A stretch of 64,000 bases of DNA from Arthrobacter sp. NEB 688 (GCF_013201035.1 NZ_CP053707.1:2418001-2482000); one strand, 5' to 3'; positions 33,136 to 42,744 are shown, counted from the stretch's first letter. Notes: generated by a model not told the origin, from the letters alone. Program-made: numbers and translations.

Positions 33136-34668
33136 ATGCCCGATGACGCAGCGTCGACCACCCGCCAGCACACCTCTGCCCCGATCGAGCACGTCGACGT
33201 CCTCGTCGTCGGCGCCGGCATCTCGGGGATCGGGGCCGCCCGCTACCTCGCGGTCGAGCACCCGCAGCGGACGGTCGTCGTCCTCGAGGGGCGCGAGCGG
33301 CTCGGGGGTACCTGGGACCTCTTCCGCTACCCGGGGATCCGGTCGGACTCCGATCTGCACACCTTCGGCTACGAGTTCAAGCCCTGGCGCAACCGCGAGG
33401 CCATCGCCGATGCGCACCAGATCGTCGACTACCTGCGCGAGACGGTGGAGGAGAACGGCCTTGCCGAGAAGATCCGCTACCAGCACCGCGTGATCTCGGC
33501 GGACTGGTCCTCCGAGCAGGCGCGCTGGGTGGTCGAGGTCGAGCGTGGCGACACCGGCGAGCGGCTCACCCTGAGCGCCGGCTGGCTCTTCGCGGGCACC
33601 GGCTACTACGACTACGAGCAGGGCTACTCCCCGGAGTTCCCCGGGCGTGAGCGGTTCACCGGTCAGGTGGTCCACCCGCAGCACTGGCCGGAAGACCTCG
33701 ACTACTCGGACAAGAAGGTCGTCGTCATCGGCAGCGGCGCGACGGCGGTGACGATCGCGCCCGCCATGGCCGACCGTGCGGCCGGGGTGACGGTCCTGCA
33801 GCGGACGCCGACGTACATCCTGCCCCTGCCGAGGGTCGACACCATCGCCTTGGCCTTCAGCCGTGTCCTGGGCGCCGAGCGCGGCTTCAAGGTCGCCCGG
33901 CGCAAGAACATCGCCCAGCAGCGGGCCATCTGGAGGCTGTGCCAGCGCTTCCCGCGCCAGGCGCGGCGGTTCATCCGCTGGACCAACGCGCGCGAGCTGC
34001 CCGAGGGCTTCGACGTGGACCGGCACTTCAACCCGCCGTACGACCCGTGGGACCAACGCCTGTGCCTCGTCCCGGACGGCGACCTCTTCGCTGCCATCAG
34101 CGACGGGAAGGTCGAGATGGTCACCGACCGCATCGCGACCTTCACCGAGACCGGGATCGCCCTGGAGAGCGGCCAGCACCTCGAGGCCGACATCATCGTG
34201 ACCGCGACCGGCCTCAACCTCCGTGTCGCGGGCGGTATCGCGCTCGCTGTCGACGGTCGCCCGGTGACGTTCTCCGAGACGGTGGTCCACCGCGGAACGA
34301 TGATGTCGGGGGTTCCCAACTTCTCGCTGGCCATCGGCTACACCAACTCGTCGTGGACGCTGAAGATCGGCATGCTCTGCGAGTACCTCTGCCAGCTGCT
34401 GCGCCACATGGACGACAACGGCTACGACACCGCCTGGGTCGTCGCCGACCCCGACCAGGAGACGCGCCCCCTGCTGGACTTCGGGGCCGGCTACGTCCAG
34501 CGCTCGCTCAGCATGCTGCCCAAGCAGGGGGCCGCCGCGCCCTGGCTCATGTCGATGGACTACCACTCGGACCGCCGCCTGCTCGACGGGCCGCTGCTCT
34601 CGGAGGGGCTCACCTTCAGCGGGCCGGCGGTCCGCAGCGGTCAGCGCCGGTCCCTGGCGGACGCGTGA
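33136..34668 (+). CDS. Flavin-dependent Baeyer-Villiger monooxygenase
   Basis: The 510-residue protein has two Rossmann motifs, GAGISG (26-31, FAD) and GSGATA (199-204, NADPH). Between them is the Baeyer-Villiger signature FxGxxxHxxxWP (FTGQVVHPQHWP, 174-185). GGTWDLFRYPGIRSDSD is also typical. BVMOs insert oxygen next to a ketone to make an ester or lactone, using NADPH and O2. The ATG at 33136 was chosen since GAGAGG precedes it; an upstream in-frame ATG at 33064 would add 24 poorly conserved residues. It is followed by a hydrolase gene with a 4-nt GTGA overlap. Confidence 0.9.
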   Translation: MPDDAASTTRQHTSAPIEHVDVLVVGAGISGIGAARYLAVEHPQRTVVVLEGRERLGGTWDLFRYPGIRSDSDLHTFGYEFKPWRNREAIADAHQIVDYLRETVEENGLAEKIRYQHRVISADWSSEQARWVVEVERGDTGERLTLSAGWLFAGTGYYDYEQGYSPEFPGRERFTGQVVHPQHWPEDLDYSDKKVVVIGSGATAVTIAPAMADRAAGVTVLQRTPTYILPLPRVDTIALAFSRVLGAERGFKVARRKNIAQQRAIWRLCQRFPRQARRFIRWTNARELPEGFDVDRHFNPPYDPWDQRLCLVPDGDLFAAISDGKVEMVTDRIATFTETGIALESGQHLEADIIVTATGLNLRVAGGIALAVDGRPVTFSETVVHRGTMMSGVPNFSLAIGYTNSSWTLKIGMLCEYLCQLLRHMDDNGYDTAWVVADPDQETRPLLDFGAGYVQRSLSMLPKQGAAAPWLMSMDYHSDRRLLDGPLLSEGLTFSGPAVRSGQRRSLADA

Positions 34669-35600
34669 CCGCGCGTGTCGACGAGCAGCTCGTCGACGTC
34701 CCGGGCGGCCTGCGCATCTGCGCTGTCGACGAGGGGCCGGCCGGCGCCCCGGCGGTCCTGCTCGTCGCCGGGCTGGCGCAGCAGCTGCACTCCTGGCCGG
34801 CTCCGTTCGTCGAGGGGCTCCTGGCCCGTGGGCTGCGGGTGGTGCGCCTGGACAACCGCGACAGCGGTCGGTCCAGCCGCGTGGCCGCACCGCCCCCGGC
34901 GATCTGGCGCCAGCTGCTCGCCCGCCCCCGCCCGGACGCCTACCGCCTGATCGACATGGCCGCGGACGCGGTGGCGGTCCTGGACCACCTCGGCATCGAG
35001 CAGGTGCACCTCGTGGGGATGTCGATGGGGGGGATGATCGCCCAGGAGGTCGCCGCCCGCCATCCCGACCGGTGCCTCTCGCTCGTCTCGGTCATCTCCA
35101 CGACGGGAGCCCCCCGGGTCGGGCAGGCGGCCTGGTCCACGAAGCGACGACTCGTCGCCCCTCCTGCGCGGACCGCCGAGAAGTTCGTGGCCGCCCACCT
35201 CGACATGACCGCACACCTCGCGGGGACGGGACACCCGCTCGACGAGGAGGTCGAACGCGCCTATGCCGCGCTGGCCTGGCGGCGCTCGGGCGGCACACCG
35301 AAGGCGGCTGCGGCGGCCACCGCCCGCCAGATCCAGGCCATCCAGGCCTCCGGCGACCGGACGGCGGGTCTGGCCCGGGTCCTTGCGCCGACGCTCGTCG
35401 TCCACGGCGACCGGGACCTCATCGTGCACCCCTCGGGAGGGCAGGCGACCGCCCGCGCGATCGGCGGCGCCCGCCACGTGACCGTGCCGGGGATGGGGCA
35501 CCACCTCGCGCCGACGCTCCTCGACCGGCTCGTCGAGCTCGTGGCCGACCACGTGCAGGAAGCCCACCCCCACCACCACCCCGACACGAGGAAACCGTGA
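34665..35600 (+). CDS. Alpha/beta hydrolase, probable esterase after the BVMO
   Basis: The 311-residue protein has the nucleophile elbow GMSMGGM, an Asp in VHGDRDLIVHP and a catalytic His in GMGHHLAP, giving a full triad. It matches the alpha/beta-hydrolase group often found beside BVMO genes, which open the ester or lactone made by the monooxygenase. The GTG overlaps the BVMO stop by 4 nt, and its stop overlaps the next SDR start by 4 nt. The His-rich C-terminus (EAHPHHHPD) is unusual but outside the fold. Confidence 0.88.
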   Translation: MTARVDEQLVDVPGGLRICAVDEGPAGAPAVLLVAGLAQQLHSWPAPFVEGLLARGLRVVRLDNRDSGRSSRVAAPPPAIWRQLLARPRPDAYRLIDMAADAVAVLDHLGIEQVHLVGMSMGGMIAQEVAARHPDRCLSLVSVISTTGAPRVGQAAWSTKRRLVAPPARTAEKFVAAHLDMTAHLAGTGHPLDEEVERAYAALAWRRSGGTPKAAAAATARQIQAIQASGDRTAGLARVLAPTLVVHGDRDLIVHPSGGQATARAIGGARHVTVPGMGHHLAPTLLDRLVELVADHVQEAHPHHHPDTRKP

Positions 35601-36415
35601 AGAGCTTCGACGGCAAGGTCGCGATCGTCACCGGTGGTGGTGGTGACGGCATCGGCAACGCCCTCGTCAACGAGCTGGCGAAAGCCGGTGCCACGGTCGC
35701 CTTCTGCGACATCAAGGACCTCGACAAGACCGAGGCCGAGCTGACGGCCCTCGGAGCCACGTTCCTCGCGGAGACGACCGACATGGCCGACCGCTCGGCC
35801 ATCGACCGGTTCGTGGACCACGTGATCGAGCGCTACGGACGGATCGACCTCGTGGTCAACAACGCCGGCATCCCGCTCGGTGACCGCACCTTCGGGGAGG
35901 TGACGCCGCAGGACATGCAGCGGATCACCGACATCAACTACTGGGGCGTCATCCACACGACGATGCGCTGCTACCCCCACCTGCTGACCCGGCCCGAAGC
36001 CGCGATCGTCAACATCTCCAGCTCGCAGGGGATCATGGGCCTGCCGTACCTGGTGCCGTACTGCACGACCAAGTTCGCCGTCCGCGGGTTCACCGACAGC
36101 CTCCGGGCCGAGCACCGCATCCGCGGCGTCAAGAACGTCAGCGTCCACACCGTCCACCCCGGGGCGGTCGCCACGAACATCACCCTCAACGCCGACTACG
36201 TGAACTCCGGCTCCCAGGGCTTCCACGAGCAGCTGCAGAAGGGCACGCCGCCGCAGGAGGCGGCACGGGTCATCCTGACCGGGGTGCTCAAGGGCAGGGG
36301 GCGCATCTTCATCAGCGACGGGAGGGCGCAGGACGTCCTGACCCGACTGCTGCCGAACGGGTACGTCCATGCCGCGCGGCTGATGATGCGGCTGCGGAAG
36401 ATCGACGTCCGCTGA
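35597..36415 (+). CDS. SDR family oxidoreductase of the BVMO operon
   Basis: The 272-residue short-chain dehydrogenase has a variant glycine motif VTGGGGDGIGNAL for NAD(P), VVNNAGIPLGD, the catalytic Ser in NISSSQGIMGL and YCTTK with the catalytic Tyr and Lys. It probably oxidises an alcohol to the ketone used by the BVMO, so the three genes could form an alcohol-ketone-ester-acid pathway. The GTG is coupled to the hydrolase gene by a GTGA overlap. Confidence 0.88.
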   Translation: MKSFDGKVAIVTGGGGDGIGNALVNELAKAGATVAFCDIKDLDKTEAELTALGATFLAETTDMADRSAIDRFVDHVIERYGRIDLVVNNAGIPLGDRTFGEVTPQDMQRITDINYWGVIHTTMRCYPHLLTRPEAAIVNISSSQGIMGLPYLVPYCTTKFAVRGFTDSLRAEHRIRGVKNVSVHTVHPGAVATNITLNADYVNSGSQGFHEQLQKGTPPQEAARVILTGVLKGRGRIFISDGRAQDVLTRLLPNGYVHAARLMMRLRKIDVR

Positions 36416-36424
36416 GCGGCTCGG

Positions 36425-37171
36425 ATGACCACCGACCCGATGCCCGTCCCCGACGCGGGGGGCGTGCGCGCCTTCGAGCTCGTCCTGCGCTGGGTCGACG
36501 AGCGGATCCTCGGGGGTGAGCTCGAGGTCGGCGACCACCTGCCGGCCGAGCGCGACCTCGCCGCGCAGCTCGGCGTCAGCCGCGCCGCGGTGCGCGAGGC
36601 CGTCCGCACGCTGCAGGCGCAGGGGGTCGTGCGCTCCTCGGTCGGGGCGGGCGCGGCCGGCGGCACGACGCTGACCGCCGTGCCGAGCGGGGCCCTGGGC
36701 CGGCTGCTGCGGCTGCACGTCGCGCTCGCGGCGTTCCCGCTGCCCGACGTCGTCGAGGTCCGCATCGCGCTGGAGCGCCTGAGCGTGCGGCTGGCCGCCA
36801 CCCACGCGACGGCAGAGGACCTCGCGGCGATGCGGGCGCTGTTGGACGAGATGGCCGACCCCGGCATCGACCGGGCGCGGTTCAACGACTGCGACACCGC
36901 CTTCCACGTCGCGCTCGCGGCGGCCGCGGGCAACGCGCTGGCCCGCGACCTCACCTCGGCGATCCGCGAGTCGATGCGTCTGCCCATCCTCGACCGCTTC
37001 CGCCACCTCGCGGTCTGGGACGACGTGGCGCCGGTGCTGCGGCGCGACCACGAGGAGATCTACGCCGCGGTCGCGGCCGGCGACGGCGACACGGCGTCCC
37101 GGCTCACCGAAGAGCACATCCGCTGCGCCTGGCGCGGGACGAGCGCGTCGTCGCCCCGCGCCGGCGGCTGA
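36425..37171 (+). CDS. GntR family regulator, FadR subfamily
   Basis: The 248-residue protein has an N-terminal winged helix-turn-helix (DHLPAERDLAAQLGVSRAAVREAVRTLQAQG) and a C-terminal FCD ligand domain (VVEVRIALERLSVRLA, FHVALAAAAGN, DHEEIYAAVAAGD). FCD-type GntR proteins usually sense organic acids or sugars. It begins 9 nt after the SDR stop, so it is likely the last gene of the BVMO operon. It ends 10 bp from the convergent SDR gene of the rhamnose operon. The target is unknown. Confidence 0.87.
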   Translation: MTTDPMPVPDAGGVRAFELVLRWVDERILGGELEVGDHLPAERDLAAQLGVSRAAVREAVRTLQAQGVVRSSVGAGAAGGTTLTAVPSGALGRLLRLHVALAAFPLPDVVEVRIALERLSVRLAATHATAEDLAAMRALLDEMADPGIDRARFNDCDTAFHVALAAAAGNALARDLTSAIRESMRLPILDRFRHLAVWDDVAPVLRRDHEEIYAAVAAGDGDTASRLTEEHIRCAWRGTSASSPRAGG

Positions 37172-37181
37172 GGAGAGGGCG

Positions 37182-38015
37182 TCAGCCCCGCGTCGTCAGG
37201 GCGATCGCGTCGGGGACGGTGCGCCCGGGGAACCCGATGCGGTCGATGACGGGGTGGACCAGGCCCGGGATCCGGGCGAGAAAGGTGTTGCGCTTGGGGC
37301 AGACGACCATCTTGCGGCGGTGCTCGATGCCGCTGACGATGTCCTCGATGACGGAGTCTCGCGACACCATCTTCCACAGGCCCTTCTTGTTGCCGCCCCA
37401 CAGGCGCAGCCCGGCCGGGTCGGCGAAGACGTTGTCCATCATCGGGGTCTGGAAGAAGGTCGGGTGCACGCTGCCCACGTCCACGCCGAGGTGGCGCACC
37501 TCGAGCCGGGTGCTGTCGCACAGGGCCCAGACGCCGGCCTTGCTCGCCGTGTAGCCGCCCTGCAGGGGTGAGTGGACGAAGGCGGCCATGGAGGAGACGG
37601 CCATGAGGTAGCCCCGCCGCTCGCTGACGTGGGGGAGGGCGGCCTTGAAGGTCCGCCACACGCCGGTGAGGTTGATGTCGACGATCCGCTCGAACGTCTC
37701 GAGACTGAGGGTCGACATGGCGGACATGCACTCGATCCCCGCGTTCGCGACGACGACGTCGATGCCGCCGAAGTGCTCGGCGGCGCCGGCGAGGGCGTCC
37801 TCGAGGGTGGCCATGTCACGCACGTCGACGCGCCACCCGCGAGCGACGTCGGGACCGCCGAGCGCGAGCGCCTGGGTGTCGACGGCGTCCTGGTCGAGGT
37901 CGAGGACCGCGAGGCGGGCGCCGCGCGCGCGCAGGGCCGAGGCCACCTCGCGGCCGAGACCGCCGGTGCTGCCGGTGATGGCGACGACGCGGCCGTCGAG
38001 GGAGTAGCGGGGCAT
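37182..38015 (-). CDS. SDR family oxidoreductase, end of the rhamnose operon
   Basis: The 277-residue short-chain dehydrogenase has AITGSTGGLGREVA at the NAD(P) site, VVVANAGIE, the catalytic Ser in MAVSSMAAF and YTASK with Tyr and Lys. It is 58 nt after rhaB on the same strand, so it may be part of the rhamnose operon. Its role there is not obvious, because RhaD already carries a dehydrogenase domain. It could also act on a hydrophobic ketone or alcohol, given the BVMO operon next door. AGAGGAG precedes the ATG. Confidence 0.85.
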   Translation of the reverse strand: MPRYSLDGRVVAITGSTGGLGREVASALRARGARLAVLDLDQDAVDTQALALGGPDVARGWRVDVRDMATLEDALAGAAEHFGGIDVVVANAGIECMSAMSTLSLETFERIVDINLTGVWRTFKAALPHVSERRGYLMAVSSMAAFVHSPLQGGYTASKAGVWALCDSTRLEVRHLGVDVGSVHPTFFQTPMMDNVFADPAGLRLWGGNKKGLWKMVSRDSVIEDIVSGIEHRRKMVVCPKRNTFLARIPGLVHPVIDRIGFPGRTVPDAIALTTRG

Positions 38016-38073
38016 GGGATCTCCTCTGTGAATGGGTGTTCGGGGTCGTGTCGAGGTCGCAGACGCGGGGTGG

Positions 38074-39507
38074 TCAGCCGGGGGAGGCGGGCTCGTACCG
38101 GCGGGGTGCGGTGCCCCACCGGGCCAGGGTCTCGGCCCGTAGCGTGGCCAGGTCTCCCGTCAGGGCGCCGTGGGCCCGCGCCTGCACCATGACGTTGCCG
38201 AGCGCGGTGGCCTCCACGGGGCCGGCGAGGACCGGGAGGCCGGAGACGTCGGCCGTGAGCCGGCACAGCAGCTCGTTCTGCGAGCCTCCGCCGACGACGT
38301 GCACGACCTCCACCGGGCGCTCGGTCACGGTCTGCGCGTCCGCGACCGTACGGGCGTAGGCGTGGGCGAGGGAGTCGAGGACGCAGCGGGCGACGGCTGC
38401 CGGTTCGTCGAGGCTCGCACCGCGTCGGCCGGCCGCGACGCGCAGGCGTGCCGGCATGTCGCCGGGCGGGATGAGGCCGGGGTCGTCGACGTCGACGACC
38501 GGGCCTCCGGGCGGCAGGGCGGCAGCCGCGGTGAGGAGGTCCGTCTCGTCGACGGCGAGACCCTCCCGGCGCCACTGGCGCACCGACTCCTGGAGCAGCC
38601 ACAGGCCACCGACGTTGCGCAGGAAGCGGGTCGTGCCGTCGACGCCGGCCTCGTTGGTGAAACCGCCGGTGCGGGCACCGGCCGTGAGGACCGGGGAGGG
38701 CAGCTCGACCCCGACGAGGCTCCAGGTGCCGCTGGAGACGTAGGCGAACCGGTCGCTGGTGGCGGGCACCCCGACGACGGCCGAGGCGGTGTCGTGCGAG
38801 GCGACGGTGGTGACGACGCAGCCGGCCGGGAGCCCGGTCCGGGTGCACAGCTCGGGGGTCAGGGGCCCGCGGACGGACCCGGGGTCCGCCAGCGGGGGCA
38901 GCGCCTCCTCGGGGAGCTCGATCGTGTCCAGGAGGGCGTGCGACCACGTCCCGGTGACGGCGTCGAGGAGCCCGGTCGTGGAGGCGTTGGTCCGCTCGGT
39001 GGACAGGGCCCCGGTGAGCCAGTAGGCGAGGAGGTCGGGCAGCAGCACGACGTGCCGGAGCCGCGGCCACAGGGCGGAGCTCCGTTCCGCCCACAGCTGG
39101 TGGACGGTCGTGAAGGGCAGGTGCTGCAGCCCGTTGACGCCGAAGACCTCCTCGCGCGGCCACCGGCGCTCGAAGTCCTGGGCCGCGTGCACGCACCGCG
39201 CGTCGCGGTAGGAGACCGGCTCGGCGAGGAGGTCTCCCCGGTCGTCGAGGAGGCCGTAGTCGACGGCCCAGGTGTCGATGCCGACGGACTCGACGCCCGG
39301 GTGGCGCCGGGCGAGCACCGCGAGCCCCTCGAGCACCTGCCGGTAGAGCTCCGTGAGGTCCCACCGCAGGTGGCCGTCCCGCTCGGTGGCGCCGTTGGGG
39401 AAGCGGTGCACCACCTCGAGCCGGACGTGGCCGGTGTCGACGACACCGGCCACGACGCGGCCGCTCGAGGCACCGATGTCGATGGCGCCGAAGACGCGGG
39501 GGTCCAC
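38074..39507 (-). CDS. rhaB: Rhamnulokinase
   Basis: The 477-residue FGGY-family kinase phosphorylates L-rhamnulose to rhamnulose-1-phosphate. It begins FGAIDIGASSGRVV (the ATPase core strand with phosphate loop), has GIDTWAVDYGLLD for sugar binding, a central VASHDTASAV and VSSGTWSLVGVEL, then HVVGGGSQNELLCRLTAD in the C-terminal nucleotide site. The combination with rhaI and rhaD upstream, and the GIDTWAVDYGLLD motif, distinguish it from xylulokinase or glycerol kinase. The GTG start follows the rhaD stop by 8 nt, so they share one transcript. Confidence 0.93.
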   Translation of the reverse strand: MDPRVFGAIDIGASSGRVVAGVVDTGHVRLEVVHRFPNGATERDGHLRWDLTELYRQVLEGLAVLARRHPGVESVGIDTWAVDYGLLDDRGDLLAEPVSYRDARCVHAAQDFERRWPREEVFGVNGLQHLPFTTVHQLWAERSSALWPRLRHVVLLPDLLAYWLTGALSTERTNASTTGLLDAVTGTWSHALLDTIELPEEALPPLADPGSVRGPLTPELCTRTGLPAGCVVTTVASHDTASAVVGVPATSDRFAYVSSGTWSLVGVELPSPVLTAGARTGGFTNEAGVDGTTRFLRNVGGLWLLQESVRQWRREGLAVDETDLLTAAAALPPGGPVVDVDDPGLIPPGDMPARLRVAAGRRGASLDEPAAVARCVLDSLAHAYARTVADAQTVTERPVEVVHVVGGGSQNELLCRLTADVSGLPVLAGPVEATALGNVMVQARAHGALTGDLATLRAETLARWGTAPRRYEPASPG

Positions 39508-39515
39508 GCCGGCCC

Positions 39516-41561
39516 TCAGCTCAGGAACGCGGCGGCGACGCCGGCGTCGACGGGCACGTGCAGACCGGTCGTGTGCGACAGGTCGCCGCCGGTCAGGGCG
39601 AACACGGCCGCGGCGATGTTCTCCGGGAGGACCTCACGCTTGAGCAGGGTGCGCTGGGCGTAGAAGGCGCCGAGCTCCTCCTCGGGCACGCCATAGACCT
39701 TGGCGCGCTCGGCGCCCCAGCCCTTGGCGAAGATGCCCGAGCCCCGGACGACGCCGTCGGGGTTGACGCCGTTGACGCGGATGCCGTGCTCGCCGAGCTC
39801 GGCGGCGAGCAGGCGCACCTGGTGGGCCTGGTCGGCCTTGGCCGCGCCGTACGCCACGTTGTTCGGCCCGGCGAAGACGGCGTTCTTGCTCGAGATGTAG
39901 ACGATGTCGCCGCCGATGCCCTGGTCGACCATGGCGCGGGCGGCCGCGCGGGAGACGAGGAAGGAGCCCTTGGCCATGACGTCGTGCTGGAGGTCCCAGT
40001 CGCGCTCGGTGGTCTCGAGCAGCGGCTTGGAGATCGAGAGGCCGGCATTGTTGACGACGAGGTCGACCCCGCCGAACGCGAGCGCGGCCTCGTCGACCGC
40101 GTGCTGGACGGCCGTGGCGTCCGAGACGTCGGCCACGACCGCGACGGCGCGGTCGCTCGAGCCGATGCCCTCGGCCACGCCCGCGGCGGCGTCCTGGTCG
40201 AGGTCGGAGACGACGACGCAGGCGCCCTCGGCGGCGAGCCGCTCGGCGATCGCCTTGCCGATGCCGGAACCGGCGCCCGTCACGAGGGCGACCCGGCCGG
40301 CGAGCGGCTTGGGCTTCGGGAGCCGGGCGAGCTTGGCCTCCTCGAGGCTCCAGTACTCGATGCGGAACTTCTCGCGCTCCTCGATGGGGGAGTAGGTCGA
40401 GAGGGCCTCGGCGCCGCGCATGACGCCGATCGCGTTCTTGTAGAACTCTCCTGCGACGCGCGCAGTCTGCTTGTCCTTGCCGAAGCTGAACATGCCGACG
40501 CCGGGCACGAGCACGATGGCGGGGTCGGCCCCGCGCATCGCCGGGCTGTCGGGCTCGGCGTGGCGGGCGTAGTAGGCCGCGTAGTCCTCGCGGTAGCGCG
40601 CGTGGGCGGCGCGCAGGGCCTCCTGCACCTCCTCCACCGGGGCGTCGGCGGCGACGTCGACGACCATCGGGGAGACCTTGGTGCGCAGGAAGTGGTCCGG
40701 GCAGGAGGTCCCGAGGGCGGCGAGCGGCAGCAGCTTCTCGCGGGAGACGAAGTCGAGGACGAGGTCGCTGTCGTCGAAGTGTCCGAGCATGCGGTGGTCG
40801 GTGGACGCCAGGCCGCGGATGACGGGGGCGAGGCGGGTGGCCTTGGCGCGGCGCGCCTCGTCCGGGAGGGGCTCGCGCCCGGCCACGACCGGACCGAAGG
40901 GCTCGGGGTCGCCGTGCTCCTCGATGTACCGCTCGGCGGTGCGGATGATCTCGAGGCTGTTGGCCTCGCACTCCTGCGAGGTCTCGCCCCAGGCGGTGAT
41001 GCCGTGACCGCCGAGGATGCAGCCGATGGCCGAGGGGTTGGCGGCGCGGATGGCGGCGATGTCGAGGCCGAGCTGGAAGCCCGGGCGGCGCCACGGCACC
41101 CACGCCACGCGGTCGCCGAAGATGCGGTGGGTGAGGACCTCGCCGTCGGCCGCGGTGGCGACGGCGATGCCGGAGTCGGGGTGGAGGTGGTCGATGTGGT
41201 CGGCGTCGACGAGGCCGTGCATCGCCGTGTCGATCGACGGGGCGGCGCCCCCGAGGCCGAAGAGGCAGTGCTGGAAGGCTTCGACCATCGAGTCCTCCTG
41301 CTCGACACCGGGGTAGACGTCGACGAGCGCGCGGAGGCGGTCCAGCCGCAGGACGGCGAGGCCGCCCTCCTGCAGGGTGCCCAGGTCGCCGCCGGAACCC
41401 TTGACCCAGAGCAGCTCGGTGGGTTCGGCCGTGACAGGGTCGACGGCCGTGCCCTTGGCGGAGGTGTTGCCGCCGGCGAAGTTGGTGTTGCGCGGGTCGG
41501 CCCCGAGCCGGTTGGAGCGCTCGATGAGCTCGGTGGAGGGCGACGTGGTCGTCCGGGTCAT
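39516..41561 (-). CDS. rhaD: Bifunctional rhamnulose-1-phosphate aldolase / short-chain dehydrogenase
   Basis: The 681-residue fusion has an N-terminal class II aldolase domain (NFAGGNTSAKG, HIDHLHPDSG zinc ligands, GGHGITAWG) and a C-terminal SDR domain starting near residue 425 (VTGAGSGIG, VVNNAG, YISSKNA, YGAAK). The aldolase splits rhamnulose-1-phosphate to DHAP and L-lactaldehyde, and the SDR domain likely oxidises lactaldehyde. This two-in-one form is known in many bacteria and is not an assembly error. The ATG at 41561 is preferred; an in-frame ATG at 41573 is also possible. It is 2 nt from the rhaI stop. Confidence 0.92.
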   Translation of the reverse strand: MTRTTTSPSTELIERSNRLGADPRNTNFAGGNTSAKGTAVDPVTAEPTELLWVKGSGGDLGTLQEGGLAVLRLDRLRALVDVYPGVEQEDSMVEAFQHCLFGLGGAAPSIDTAMHGLVDADHIDHLHPDSGIAVATAADGEVLTHRIFGDRVAWVPWRRPGFQLGLDIAAIRAANPSAIGCILGGHGITAWGETSQECEANSLEIIRTAERYIEEHGDPEPFGPVVAGREPLPDEARRAKATRLAPVIRGLASTDHRMLGHFDDSDLVLDFVSREKLLPLAALGTSCPDHFLRTKVSPMVVDVAADAPVEEVQEALRAAHARYREDYAAYYARHAEPDSPAMRGADPAIVLVPGVGMFSFGKDKQTARVAGEFYKNAIGVMRGAEALSTYSPIEEREKFRIEYWSLEEAKLARLPKPKPLAGRVALVTGAGSGIGKAIAERLAAEGACVVVSDLDQDAAAGVAEGIGSSDRAVAVVADVSDATAVQHAVDEAALAFGGVDLVVNNAGLSISKPLLETTERDWDLQHDVMAKGSFLVSRAAARAMVDQGIGGDIVYISSKNAVFAGPNNVAYGAAKADQAHQVRLLAAELGEHGIRVNGVNPDGVVRGSGIFAKGWGAERAKVYGVPEEELGAFYAQRTLLKREVLPENIAAAVFALTGGDLSHTTGLHVPVDAGVAAAFLS

Positions 41562-41563
41562 GG

Positions 41564-42727
41564 TCAGTTCCATCCTGCCTGCGTGCCGCCCACGCGGTCC
41601 GCTTCGATCGTCTGCTGGTAGCCGCTGGCCGCGTAGGCCGCCATCGGGTCGGCGGGGAGCCCACGCTCCTCGCGCCACGCACGCAGGGGCGCGCGCACGT
41701 CGGTGTAGAACGCGTCCATGAGGACCGCGTTGGCGCCGAGCACGTCACCCGCGGTGCGGGCCCGGTCCAGGGCGTCGGTGTCGAGGAGCAGGGCGCGGGC
41801 CGTCATCTCCTGGACGTTGAGGACCGACCGGATCTGTCCGGGGACCTTGTCCTCGATGTTGTGGCACTGGTCGAGCATGAACGCGACGCCGGTGGAGGGG
41901 GTGAGCCCGCCACCCCTGATGACCTCGACCATGATGCGGAAGAGCTGGAAGGGGTCGGCGGCTCCGACGATGAGGTCGTCGTCGGCGTAGAAGCGTGAGT
42001 TGAAGTCGAAGGAGCCGAGCCGGCCCAGACGCAGCAGCTGCGCGACGATGAACTCGATGTTCGTCCCGGGGGCATGGTGACCGGTGTCGAGGCAGACCAT
42101 CGCCCGCTCGCCGAGGGCGACGACGTGGGCGTAGGAGGTGCCCCAGTCGGGAACGTCGGTGTGGTAGAACGCCGGCTCGAAGAACTTGTACTCCAGGACC
42201 AGGCGCTGCTTCGTGCCCAGGTGGGCGTAGATCTCGGCCAGGCCCTCGGCGAGCCAGTCCTGCCGGGCGCGGATGTCGCCCTGACCGGGGTAGTTGGTGC
42301 CGTCGGCGAGCCAGATCTTCAGGTCACGGGATCCGGTCTCGTTCATCGCCCCGAGGCAGTCGATGTTGTGCTGCACCGCCTTCCGACGCACCGCGGGGTC
42401 GGCGTTGGTCAGGCTCCCGAGCTTGTAGTCGTCGTCCTGGAACGTGTTGCTGTTGACCGTCCCGAGCGAGACCCCGAGGTCCTGCGCGTAGCGGGAGAGC
42501 GCTGCGTAGTCCTCGACCCGGTCCCAGGGGAGGTGCAGGGCCACGGTCGGGGCCAGCCCGGTCATCCGGTGGACCGTCGCCGCGTCCGCGATCTTCTCGT
42601 GGACCGTCCGGGGGGTCCCGGCCGAGCCGAAGACCTTGAAGCGGGTGCCCGAGTTGCCGTAGGCCCACGACGGGACCTCGATCGCCAGCCGGGCGAGGTC
42701 GTCGGTGATGGAGTCGAACGTCGTCAT
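41564..42727 (-). CDS. rhaI: L-rhamnose isomerase (RhaI type)
   Basis: The 387-residue enzyme interconverts L-rhamnose and L-rhamnulose. It is the Pseudomonas stutzeri-type isomerase with a TIM barrel and two metals: VALHLPWD, VLEYKFFEPAFYHTD, VCLDTGHHAPGTNIEF and FDFNSRFYADDD contain the expected Glu, Asp and His ligands. The length is slightly under that of RhaI homologues. As first gene of the operon, its start lies 17 bp from a predicted LacI operator. No strong Shine-Dalgarno sequence is seen. Confidence 0.92.
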   Translation of the reverse strand: MTTFDSITDDLARLAIEVPSWAYGNSGTRFKVFGSAGTPRTVHEKIADAATVHRMTGLAPTVALHLPWDRVEDYAALSRYAQDLGVSLGTVNSNTFQDDDYKLGSLTNADPAVRRKAVQHNIDCLGAMNETGSRDLKIWLADGTNYPGQGDIRARQDWLAEGLAEIYAHLGTKQRLVLEYKFFEPAFYHTDVPDWGTSYAHVVALGERAMVCLDTGHHAPGTNIEFIVAQLLRLGRLGSFDFNSRFYADDDLIVGAADPFQLFRIMVEVIRGGGLTPSTGVAFMLDQCHNIEDKVPGQIRSVLNVQEMTARALLLDTDALDRARTAGDVLGANAVLMDAFYTDVRAPLRAWREERGLPADPMAAYAASGYQQTIEADRVGGTQAGWN

Positions 42728-42744
42728 GAGCCAGGACCGCCCGT

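Noticed and set aside
39516-41561. Possible assembly fusion of an aldolase and a dehydrogenase
   Set aside because: The two-domain RhaD is a known bacterial form, in an operon with rhaI and rhaB, and the linker is intact.
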